This document shows, piece by piece, positions 7,648-14,155 of a stretch of DNA of 14,155 nt (position 1 is its first letter; each line of letters opens with the position of its first letter). The notes under the pieces were generated by a model that ran no database searches, had not been told where the DNA came from, and worked only from the letters and a program-made list of their open reading frames with translations. Position numbers and translations under genes: made by a program. The stretch spans positions 1-14,155 of the forward strand of contig NZ_JBLGTV010000026.1 in NCBI RefSeq assembly GCF_047468865.1. Direction: 5' to 3'. The DNA comes from Castellaniella hirudinis_A. GTDB lineage: Bacteria > Pseudomonadota > Gammaproteobacteria > Burkholderiales > Burkholderiaceae_B.

Positions 7648-8883
7648 TTAATAAGAGTTTTGAGCGTCCTTCACCATCTCATATAATTTATCAATTTTCT
7701 TTACGTCCTTGTATTTTTCGGAGTTCAGCAACTCAGCGATTGCAGCTCTTACTAACTGAATTATTCCAACGTAGCTCTGATCAATCTCTTTGCTCCCCCC
7801 GTGAACCAAAGCTGATCTCATCCGATAAACTTTTTTTAGTACTGAGCTTGCCCGTAATCTTGACTCTTTATCTTTGGCAACAATAAAAACAAATGTGTCT
7901 ACCAGGCGATCACCAATGCTTTTTTGAAAAAGACTGCCTTCATCGTAAGACAACAAAATCTCAAGGGCAATGCAAGTATGAATTACTGAGTCTTTTTCTT
8001 TCTGGCTTCTGATTGCCTCGCCAATCGAAATTGAGCAATTCAATATGCGTGAGCTAAGATCAGAAATTTTCACTCCATTTTTTCTTTCTTTATATATATC
8101 CCATAACTTTCTAAAGCTGGTATTGTTTACGAAAAAGTCGTCATCAACAGGAATTTTCTCAACAATTTTATTGCTTATGGATGCATCTGGAAAATTTGAA
8201 GGATTTCTTTGTATCTGGTAGGAGCTAGTTTCCACATACATCTGTTGATGTGTGTAGCTAGGATAAGAAGGCAGCCCTGTTTTTATGAAAATTGAATTAT
8301 CTTTCTTTCCGGCTATAAAAAATATTAAATTAATGAATTCTTGGAATTCATCATGAGCAAGCGAGATGGCCTTTAAATTGTCATAGCTATTCTTTATTTC
8401 TGAGCATATGTAATAGTCATTGTTGTTTGAAATAGGCATTTTCAGCGATCCCGACAAACCTATTTCAAAGGACCCTATGATTACCGCACCTTCTTTATCT
8501 AGTCTTACTCCCGATATCGGCGCCACCACCTTGACATCTTCCGGTGAGACATCTGTAAATCTTTTCAGTAAAGATACAATATCCTCATTGGATAAATCCT
8601 TGCCGGAAAATTTTATTTCGAAGATATTATCCTCAATTATTTTATATGCAGTCTCCCTACTGAATCGTTGACTTATTTTACTTTCACTGTTGTAGATGGC
8701 ATCTAGCAGGACAAGGTATGAGTTGATGTCAGTGACCATCAATGCCTGCTCAGTTCTTGATTTAATTTTGGCCCTTTTTGACGCTACTGCTTCTTCTCGA
8801 CTGCATGCGTGGATTTTTTCCAGGGCGGCATTTAAGAGAGTTTTTATTTTTTCGTCGTTGTCGAAATTTTCATTTTTACTCAT
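7648..8883 (-). CDS. HEPN-domain protein (ApeA-like C-terminal HEPN), candidate RNase effector
   Basis: A 411-residue protein, second gene of a two-gene operon. The last 120 residues look like the ApeA-type HEPN domain: the helix with CIALEILLSY (304-313), IGDRLVDTFVFI (323-334), and the helix KKVYRMRSALVHGG (350-363) with the RX4H motif R356-SALV-H361. HEPN domains with RX4-6H are usually metal-independent RNases, and many serve as toxins or abortive-infection effectors. The first 290 residues are not recognised; they may sense a trigger or bind the partner. The start ATG overlaps the stop of the DUF3800-like gene by ATGA, so translation is coupled and the two proteins are probably made in a fixed ratio. 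The base composition is much richer in A+T than the flanking integrase and TrbI segments, a sign of transfer. The HEPN call is firm; the defence role is inferred. Confidence 0.78.
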   Translation of the reverse strand: MSKNENFDNDEKIKTLLNAALEKIHACSREEAVASKRAKIKSRTEQALMVTDINSYLVLLDAIYNSESKISQRFSRETAYKIIEDNIFEIKFSGKDLSNEDIVSLLKRFTDVSPEDVKVVAPISGVRLDKEGAVIIGSFEIGLSGSLKMPISNNNDYYICSEIKNSYDNLKAISLAHDEFQEFINLIFFIAGKKDNSIFIKTGLPSYPSYTHQQMYVETSSYQIQRNPSNFPDASISNKIVEKIPVDDDFFVNNTSFRKLWDIYKERKNGVKISDLSSRILNCSISIGEAIRSQKEKDSVIHTCIALEILLSYDEGSLFQKSIGDRLVDTFVFIVAKDKESRLRASSVLKKVYRMRSALVHGGSKEIDQSYVGIIQLVRAAIAELLNSEKYKDVKKIDKLYEMVKDAQNSY

Positions 8884-10061
8884 CTATTGGCTCCATTGTT
8901 TTGAAAGTGTTTTTGCAAGGGGATGTCATGCAAGAAGTAATCATTCTTAAAGTCGCTATCCATCGGTGTGACTCGGTGCATGAAGCCATTGCTCTGAGCA
9001 TCCGAGATATCTATGAGCGTTTTAAGCAACGAAAGCGTCTGTTGCTGACTCGGGTTAAGGTTTTTCTTTATCTCTATTAACTCAGCGAAAGTGTGATCTT
9101 CCAGGAAGTTAAAGTGACTTCCTAACAACCCGCAAATTCCGTCTGATAATTGAGTTTCTATGCAACTCATGGAGTCAACGAATGAGTATTCGACCGGCTC
9201 CCCCTTGTATATCATCCGTGCTCCGCCTAATGCATCTTGAACTTCGGTTTCGTTGTCAAAAGTGTGGGAGCTTGTTGGGTAGATATACAGGGGTCTCAAA
9301 AACAAACTGTCGAAACTGTCAATAAGAACATCATCGACGTTATCCACTATAAAAGGCAGTTCTGAAAGATTTGCTGCCTTCCGAATCATGTGAACAACGA
9401 GCTTGCTAATATCGGATTGTAGGTTTTTGGAGGCCGATTCAAGAAAATCAGCAAATTCAGTCATGAACGTGAAACTTAAATTTCTTTGGACATTAGGAAA
9501 TCGATATTTCTTTAGAATTAGAACCAAACTGCCCAGGTCAGAATTTGCAAGATTGAAAAGCTCGCCCTTGATGTGCATGACGTAGGGCATGTACTGAAGT
9601 AGCTCCGGCTCATCCCACATTGAATCAACAATATCAACCAAAGACCAATATAAGATATTAAAATTTATATAATGAATGAATGCCCCATTGCTGATCAGCC
9701 ATTCTAGAAGCGTCCTTATTCTTTTGGAATTGAGTACGCCAAGATAGTTTCCGGTGGCAAGTTGATTGAATTTTATCTCCTTGGCTGATTTTTGAATATG
9801 TAAAGACTTAATCAGATCATCAATTCCAGATAGGGGCGATGATTTTTTGTGCGAGATTCCACCTAAAACAAAGTTCCTTGGTTTTTCGTTGAAGCCATCA
9901 TCCCTGACCCAGAATTTTCGGATGTTGTTAGTTTCGTCATAGAAGAATGAGTACTCTTCGTCTAGCCCATACAGAGGTTGCTCTGCGAAGATGTTTAAGA
10001 GCATGCCCGCTCGTAGGTCTTCCGCATTCAAGGTTCGAGGTTTTTCCTGACTATCATTCAT
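8880..10061 (-). CDS. DUF3800-like protein (RNase H fold), partner of the HEPN protein
   Basis: A protein of 393 residues if started at 10061 (407 if at 10103). The N-terminal FFYDETNNIRKFWV and FVLGGIS segments are the hallmark start of DUF3800, whose fold is RNase H-like. Numbered from 10103, candidate metal ligands are D56 and E57, E109 in KEIKFNQL, and D310 plus D321 in the late segment FVDSMSCIETQLSDGICGLLG, which corresponds to the family's usual QLADLIAG region. The start at 10061 is preferred: AGG lies six bases upstream, whereas the ATG at 10103 has only A/T sequence before it. The stop overlaps the HEPN gene start (ATGA). The protein could be a nuclease that activates or guards the HEPN partner, or its antitoxin; the sequence does not decide this. 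It is longer than many DUF3800 proteins, with a middle section (about 125-290) I do not recognise. Confidence 0.72.
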   Translation of the reverse strand: MNDSQEKPRTLNAEDLRAGMLLNIFAEQPLYGLDEEYSFFYDETNNIRKFWVRDDGFNEKPRNFVLGGISHKKSSPLSGIDDLIKSLHIQKSAKEIKFNQLATGNYLGVLNSKRIRTLLEWLISNGAFIHYINFNILYWSLVDIVDSMWDEPELLQYMPYVMHIKGELFNLANSDLGSLVLILKKYRFPNVQRNLSFTFMTEFADFLESASKNLQSDISKLVVHMIRKAANLSELPFIVDNVDDVLIDSFDSLFLRPLYIYPTSSHTFDNETEVQDALGGARMIYKGEPVEYSFVDSMSCIETQLSDGICGLLGSHFNFLEDHTFAELIEIKKNLNPSQQQTLSLLKTLIDISDAQSNGFMHRVTPMDSDFKNDYFLHDIPLQKHFQNNGANR

Positions 10062-10114
10062 TTTTAACCTACGATCATTGTTGGTGGCGGTCGTGTTCGC
10101 CATGTTTAAAAAGA

Positions 10115-10145
10115 ATTAAATCTTTGCAAATAGATAATAAGGCAA
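10115..10145 (-). promoter_or_regulatory. Possible promoter of the DUF3800/HEPN operon
   Basis: On the minus strand TTGCCT (10145-10140) and TTTAAT (10120-10115) stand 19 bp apart in an AT-rich patch directly before the operon. The spacing is longer than ideal. If real, the transcript would begin close to 10107, leaving almost no leader for the ATG at 10103 and favouring the start at 10061. Confidence 0.3.
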
Positions 10146-10238
10146 CGATACGTTTGCGTCTTCGCTTTGCGAACCGCGCTGCTCCAGGTTCGCTGTTCGC
10201 TCATCCCTGACGGGACTGGCATTCGCCAGCCTTCCACA

Positions 10239-10290
10239 TCCCTGACGCCTACGGCCCGGCTTCCAGCTTCGGGCCTGCGTGCTTGCGCTT
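10239..10290 (+). repeat. Leader hairpin repeat, copy B
   Basis: The block reads TCCCTGACGCCTACGGCCCG, an 11-base loop (10259-10269), then CGGGCCTGCGTGCTTGCGCTT. Arms GGCCCG (10253-10258) and CGGGCC (10270-10275) pair. It is the same arrangement as copy A in front of the RadC-like gene. A further hairpin CTGGC-ATTC-GCCAG lies just upstream (10216-10229). An ATG at 10324 follows at a place where a backbone gene could have begun, but only about ten codons remain before SIR2-type sequence is reached on the other strand. Confidence 0.55.
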
Positions 10291-10339
10291 GCGTGCGGTC
10301 TGCACATCGCGGCGGCCGTTGCCATGTCCATCCATCACC

Positions 10340-10923
10340 ACATCAAAGTCCTTGCCGTCGCCCCATCTCCCAAGGACGCCGGCCATGCGGGCCAGCGGCT
10401 CGGTTACGGACTCATACTGCTGGACTCTTGTACGAAAATCTTCCTGACTCCATTGCCCCTGCACAGAAAATATCTCACTATCCAATTGATCGAGCAGTCG
10501 ATCAGTCTCCTGGGCGAAAAGCTCATCCAACTGAATGCGATGCTCAGGCTTGGCTAGATAGCGTTTGGCACTGTTGACCAGCAACTCTACGCTCAGAGGG
10601 TTCTGACGCTGGCTCTGCTCAAGGGTTTCTACTCGCTGCTGAAGACTTTGGAAAAACTCATCAGCACCATTGATTGGAATGGCCCTTGCTGCTCTGTGTG
10701 TCGCCAATTCTTGTGCGCCCGATCCCAGTGTTCCACGTGCGGCCCAATAGACCGGATAACGCCTGTTTGGGGCGCGAAGGAAGGCTTCACGCAAGGCATG
10801 ATCCCACTCGCCTGACCAGCCGCAGATGATCAAACCATGCTCATCAAAGATACGATCCAACAATCGGTTGTAGCCATCGGGGTAGGCACTCAGTTCCTGA
10901 TCGGTATTCAGGATACGGGCATC
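10340..10923 (-). pseudogene. SIR2-family protein remnant (internal fragment)
   Basis: An open frame of 249 codons (10998-10249) contains SIR2-family sequence only in its middle: ARILNTDQELSAYPDGYNRL, then LLDRIFDEHGLIICGWSGEW, then YPVYWAARG, a helical stretch with ETLEQSQ and AKRYLAKPEHR, ending near LARMAGVLGRWGDG. This is the segment downstream of the NAD-binding half in SIR2-like defence proteins. The catalytic N-terminal half is missing, and the frame begins in antisense of trbI/DUF2274; the C-terminus likewise runs into antisense of the leader. So the gene is truncated at both ends and should have no NADase activity. The frame being still open suggests a recent loss. Boundaries are approximate to about 15 bp. 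Confidence 0.72.
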
Positions 10924-10992
10924 ATCGTCAACCGCGATCTGGTGCTGCGGCCTTATCAGCCACTGTTCTTCAACAAGGGGACTTCCCGATGA
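10922..10992 (+). pseudogene. trbI: trbI 3' remnant (conjugation protein C-terminus)
   Basis: The frame reads IIVNRDLVLRPYQPLFFNKG then TSR and a stop, which I recognise as the C-terminal end of TrbI, a mating-pair-formation channel protein. Upstream of about 10921 the sequence turns into SIR2-type sequence on the other strand, so the rest of trbI is gone. The stop TGA (10990-10992) overlaps the DUF2274 start as ATGA, the usual trbI-DUF2274 junction. Confidence 0.75.
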
Positions 10993-11207
10993 GCACAACC
11001 AAGAAACTGCGGCTGGGGCCGCTGCCCAAGACCGAGAGCGTGAAGCTGACCTTCGCTTGCCCGGCCAGCCTGAAAGCCGACCTCGACCGCTACGCCGCGC
11101 TGCACGCGCAGACCTATGGCGAGACGGTCGATGCAGTGACGCTGATCCCGCACATGCTGGAGGCGTTCATGGCGGGGGATCGGGGATTCAGGAAGCTGGC
11201 TAAGTAG
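10989..11207 (+). CDS. DUF2274 domain protein (trb-cluster accessory)
   Basis: A 72-residue protein starting STTKKLRLGPLPKTESVKLT and continuing CPASLKADLDRYAALHAQTY, with LIPHMLEAFMAGDRGFRKLA near the end. This is the DUF2274 family normally encoded right after trbI in proteobacterial conjugative elements; the function is unknown, though the short basic, ribbon-helix-helix-like look hints at DNA binding. It overlaps the trbI stop, and AAGGGG lies just upstream inside the trbI tail. It is complete, but its normal neighbours upstream are deleted, so it may now be untranscribed. It marks the former 3' end of a trb transfer operon. Confidence 0.9.
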   Translation: MSTTKKLRLGPLPKTESVKLTFACPASLKADLDRYAALHAQTYGETVDAVTLIPHMLEAFMAGDRGFRKLAK

Positions 11208-11223
11208 AGGCAACAAAAACCTG

Positions 11224-11246
11224 AACGGAATTCTATAATGTCCGTT
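11224..11246. promoter_or_regulatory. Inverted repeat around a perfect -10 hexamer
   Basis: AACGGA (11224-11229) and TCCGTT (11241-11246) are perfect inverted arms flanking an 11-base centre that contains TATAAT (11234-11239). No good -35 lies 17 bp upstream. The arrangement looks like an operator over a promoter, of the kind used by self-regulated toxin-antitoxin or phage genes, yet the next full gene starts 200 bp downstream. It may be the remains of a lost gene's promoter. An ATG at 11238 opens only a 29-codon frame. Confidence 0.4.
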
Positions 11247-11386
11247 ATCGACCAGAAGTGGAAGTTCAATACGCTGACCGCTACATCAGCTCTTTACTGT
11301 GGATTCAACCGGCGGCTACGTCTACTCGTTGCATGAGCGGTGCATTCGCCGACAATTGCCAATGGAAATGACGAAATTTACGCTTC

Positions 11387-11415
11387 TTGGCACGGATTTT
11401 GGTTATAGCCATAAA
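11387..11415 (+). promoter_or_regulatory. Candidate promoter of the Mrr-PIN gene
   Basis: TTGGCA (11387-11392) and CATAAA (11410-11415) are 17 bp apart, matching the -35 and -10 consensus at five and four of six positions. The start codon at 11446 lies 30 bp downstream with AAAGG at 11434-11438 as ribosome binding site. Confidence 0.4.
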
Positions 11416-11445
11416 TTTCGGATGCCTGCTAACAAAGGCCATAAT

Positions 11446-13722
11446 ATGTCGAACAATATCGATTTCATCACTTCAATAAAGGACGAGCTTGCATTTGAAG
11501 AGGTTGTTCGCCAAGTAGCCAAGTATATTTACGACGCTGAAGCATACCTTTCAGGAGGTTCTTACGACGGTGGTCGCGACCTGATTTACAAGCGGGCAGG
11601 GCGTGAAGTCAAGGAGGCTGTTCAGATCACCATTCAAGAAAAGAGTCTTACACAAAAAGTCGTTGCTGATGCCGAGAAGGTGAAACGCCTAGTCGACGAA
11701 CACAACTACCCGGAAGTTCTTACATTATTCTGGAGTCACACGCTCAGCGCTACTGCTCAACTAAAACTTAAGAAAGCCGTTCGAGATGCCACGGGTATAA
11801 AACTCGAGATTTACGAAGCAGGCCAATTAGCGCAACTAGTGACGGAGGAACTTCCTGAAACACTCCACTTCATAATCAATGAAGTGCATAAGCTGAGGCC
11901 TGAGTTAGAACCGTCCGACTCAGATCCGCGCGCCAGGGCTTTCTACGATTATCTGGCGATGAGCAAAGAATCCGCCGAATTAAAGACGTCGATTGTTGAT
12001 GCAGAGATACTATCGACGCTTTACGGTGCGCCAAGTGATAGAAGTCATCTGGCAACATCTCTAGAAAGGATAAATATTAAAGCAGGAGCTATGAATGGGC
12101 GGGTAAGCGCCCTCATTAAGGCTGGAAAAATTGAGAGCGATGAAAATCTTCTTACATTGTCAGCAAAAGAAAAGTTGAGACTGGACGCGATACTTCAAAG
12201 GGATCAAATTCAACGCAGGGAGTTGCTCGATAAAATTAGGGCGTATACGGAAAAGGAAATTGGCGTAGATATCGCTGAGCAGGCATTTCAAATAATCAAG
12301 CATGTCTATAGCACCTCGATTGAAGTACAGATATCCGAGATTTCCATTGAACCTCCGAAGCTTTCTCTAATAAAGAACCTATTGATTGAGCTCGAAGGTT
12401 TATTCGCTCTTCATACGAAGGATAGTGTCCGCGAACACACCAAGAACTTGATCGAAATCGCCTCTGAGAACGATTATTTCGCGAATTATTGTTCTTCCAT
12501 AATCTGCATCAACCTGTTAAATCAAAGGAAGCTTCAACGGTATATCGATGAGAAGCACTTCTTCATATACTTGGATGCAACCGTTTTTATTCAATACCTC
12601 TGTCTATATGGATTCGCAAAATCAGAATTCATGAATAGAGAAAGACAGATCGTAATGAATCTTCGGGATTCGATTCGGCACTTGAAGAACGTGTCGGTCC
12701 GCATTACTCAGGAGCATTTAGAGGAGACAATTCGCCACCTCACACAAGCCGAAAAGATAAGCGGTTTCGCAAACGACGCGCTCATTGAGAAGTTCGGTGA
12801 TTCGAAAAATGTGTTTTTCAACCTTTACTTGAATGCAAAGAAGAAGGAGAGGGCTGGATATTCATTTGAAGATTTCCTTGAGAGATTGATCGGTTTTGAA
12901 GAAGTCACGCAATACTACACAGGGACGAAATTCGATGCGTTCATGGAATGCGTGCGTCGCTATCTGAAGATTGCGACTATATCGGTGGTCGAATATGAGG
13001 CTGCAGTATCTTTGGAAGATAATCCAACGGCCAAGAGAATTCTTCGATCCTATCAAGATCGCCTTAAAAAAATCGGAAAGCACAGAAAAACTAGGTCAAT
13101 CTTGAATGACCTTGCTGCATGCTATACCTTAGGCGATACGAGTCAACACTTGGATAAAAAGAAGGTTGGACATACCCCCGCCCTGATTACTTGGGATAGC
13201 ACACAACACGAACTCCGAACTATATTCCGATCTGAATGCCCTTATGACGAGTGGCTCGTCTATACGCCACAGAGAGCGACCGAGCGATTCTCGATGCTGC
13301 AGTTCAAAATGAACTCAGAAATCCTCAAGGATAACGTACTCGCGATTATCGACGAAGATTATATTCGCGACAGTAGTCTGATTGATACCCTGGCAGCTTT
13401 TCTCGGTGATGACAAGATAGAATCTGACGCGATTATCGCGATTCTTACGAAGCTAACGGGAAAAATTCACAATGAGGCCATTGACCCGCACGACGTCGAA
13501 AGCGAAGGGACGGTGGCCATTAATAACGCCTTGATCATTTTGCAGAACGCCTTTAGAAGCAATTTTGACCAGCTAAGACGTCTATTTTCTCATTCTGCGA
13601 GTGAACCTGACCTCTTTGTCGCCTTGGAACAGTTCATTTCCGGCAAAGTAGACGACCGCAAACTGGTTGAGAATTTCCAAGATCTAGTTAAGCGAATGGC
13701 GGCGAGTTCAGCGGGAGCCTAA
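11446..13722 (+). CDS. Large protein with N-terminal Mrr-like nuclease and C-terminal PIN-like domain
   Basis: A 758-residue protein I do not recognise as a named family. Residues 15-70 resemble the Mrr-like restriction endonuclease fold: FEEVVRQVAKYIYD, then GGSYDGGRDL with candidate acid D45, then the strand EAVQITIQEK, where the usual ExK/QxK appears as Q60-x-T62 (K66 follows). A region near 185-245 looks like a winged helix. Residues 370-590 look PIN-like: FFIYLDATVFI (D377), TQEHLEETIRHL (E426), RKTRSILNDLAACY (D555) and ALITWDSTQHEL (D584), in the order expected for PIN acidic residues. The last 120 residues are helical. The start at 11446 is preferred over the GTG at 11299: AAAGG sits seven bases upstream and the preceding codons are unlike the family-like start. 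It stands alone, with codon use more A+T-rich than the DUF2274 gene before it. Probably a single-gene nuclease effector; that role is inferred. Confidence 0.72.
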   Translation: MSNNIDFITSIKDELAFEEVVRQVAKYIYDAEAYLSGGSYDGGRDLIYKRAGREVKEAVQITIQEKSLTQKVVADAEKVKRLVDEHNYPEVLTLFWSHTLSATAQLKLKKAVRDATGIKLEIYEAGQLAQLVTEELPETLHFIINEVHKLRPELEPSDSDPRARAFYDYLAMSKESAELKTSIVDAEILSTLYGAPSDRSHLATSLERINIKAGAMNGRVSALIKAGKIESDENLLTLSAKEKLRLDAILQRDQIQRRELLDKIRAYTEKEIGVDIAEQAFQIIKHVYSTSIEVQISEISIEPPKLSLIKNLLIELEGLFALHTKDSVREHTKNLIEIASENDYFANYCSSIICINLLNQRKLQRYIDEKHFFIYLDATVFIQYLCLYGFAKSEFMNRERQIVMNLRDSIRHLKNVSVRITQEHLEETIRHLTQAEKISGFANDALIEKFGDSKNVFFNLYLNAKKKERAGYSFEDFLERLIGFEEVTQYYTGTKFDAFMECVRRYLKIATISVVEYEAAVSLEDNPTAKRILRSYQDRLKKIGKHRKTRSILNDLAACYTLGDTSQHLDKKKVGHTPALITWDSTQHELRTIFRSECPYDEWLVYTPQRATERFSMLQFKMNSEILKDNVLAIIDEDYIRDSSLIDTLAAFLGDDKIESDAIIAILTKLTGKIHNEAIDPHDVESEGTVAINNALIILQNAFRSNFDQLRRLFSHSASEPDLFVALEQFISGKVDDRKLVENFQDLVKRMAASSAGA

Positions 13723-14155
13723 CCCTATCCTCGGCATGTACAGCGAGAAGAATCGGTTCCGTTCTTTGGGATGAAGTCAGGTGAAGCTGACAATGAACGA
13801 GTTCAGAGCCGAGACTTGGTAGCTAAAAATGAGCCTGAATTCTCTTCTTAACTCACCGATTGGTCGCTGTGCGAGTCACCGATGTTCAAAATGGGCAAGC
13901 AGCTTCCTTTCATCTGCGTTTATTTTGAATGGTGCGCGAAGGAACGGGCTACTATGACGAACAAGCCTGCCAGCCCCTGGCAATCTCCATAGCCACAACA
14001 CGACTCGGCTTGCTTTCCCAAGGCTCTTATGTGGCTCCCAACCCACAACGCCGCATCCCCAGCAAGCGGCACGAAACAGAGCTAACCTATTGTCCCGTAT
14101 ATGGTTTCAAGCCTCGATTAATTTGCACGAAGGGCTTGACGCCGGCCATTTTTTG
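13723..14155. other. Non-coding stretch after the Mrr-PIN gene
   Basis: No frame of reasonable length, no clear terminator and no tRNA are seen in these 433 bases on either strand. Only short frames occur, such as a 20-codon one on the minus strand from 14149 to 14087. The far edge could hold the last codons of a gene entering from outside, but too little is present to tell. If the element's right end lies in this window, it would be here. Confidence 0.4.

Noticed and set aside
10062..10103. Upstream ATG start for the DUF3800-like protein
   Set aside because: No Shine-Dalgarno sequence; the ATG at 10061 has AGG at good spacing. Not excluded.
10249..10998. The 249-codon frame as an intact SIR2 gene
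   Set aside because: Its first 25 residues are antisense of trbI/DUF2274, its end is antisense of leader sequence, and the catalytic half of SIR2 is absent.
11299..11445. GTG-started 49-codon extension of the Mrr-PIN protein
   Set aside because: No ribosome binding site at the GTG, while AAAGG is well placed before the ATG at 11446; the extension would also cover the likely promoter.
14107..14155. Possible last codons of a minus-strand gene entering from the right (frame ends at 14107)
   Set aside because: Only 15 codons are present, which is too little to support a gene.
1..14155. tRNA, rRNA or CRISPR array
   Set aside because: Both strands were read for tRNA-like arms and for regularly spaced direct repeats; none was found beyond the two palindromes in the DUF1016 gene.

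Overview
The window looks like an accessory (genomic-island) region from a GC-rich proteobacterium, probably a beta- or gammaproteobacterium of the Burkholderiales, Xanthomonadaceae or Pseudomonas type. The clues are a GC-rich P4-type integrase with a DUF4102 arm, the 3' tail of a trbI conjugation gene running straight into a DUF2274 gene, and a RadC/JAB protein of the kind carried by integrative conjugative elements. The host assignment is inferred from gene style and not from any chromosomal marker; no tRNA, rRNA or CRISPR array is visible.

Layout. 1-182: no gene. 183-2545 (+): tyrosine integrase, then a DUF1016/YhcG-type PD-(D/E)XK nuclease gene overlapping it by an ATGA. 2573-6513 (-): a two-gene Gabija-type defence operon, an OLD-family ATPase/TOPRIM nuclease (gajA-like) followed by a UvrD-like helicase (gajB-like), convergent with the integrase operon. 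6514-6948: GC-rich hairpin-rich leader of the element backbone. 6949-7457 (+): RadC-like JAB protein whose first codons lie in another frame, followed by a terminator-like hairpin. 7648-10103 (-): an AT-rich two-gene operon, a DUF3800-like (RNase H fold) protein translationally coupled to a protein with a C-terminal HEPN domain. 10165-10320: a second copy of the leader hairpin type. About 10340-10923 (-): remnant of a SIR2-family defence gene, fused to the last 22 or so codons of trbI (+). 10989-11207 (+): intact DUF2274 gene. 11446-13722 (+): a 758-residue protein with an N-terminal Mrr-like nuclease region and a C-terminal PIN-like region. 13723-14155: nothing recognisable.

Reading it together: this is the cargo of a conjugative element that has lost its transfer genes (only the trbI tail and DUF2274 remain) and has filled up with nucleases. 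At least four possible anti-invader modules sit in about 13 kb: DUF1016, Gabija, DUF3800+HEPN and the Mrr-PIN protein, plus the relic of a fifth (SIR2). Gabija is an established system. The DUF3800/HEPN pair and the stand-alone Mrr-PIN fusion are the best candidates for something undescribed. Their roles as defence genes are inferences from domain content and location.
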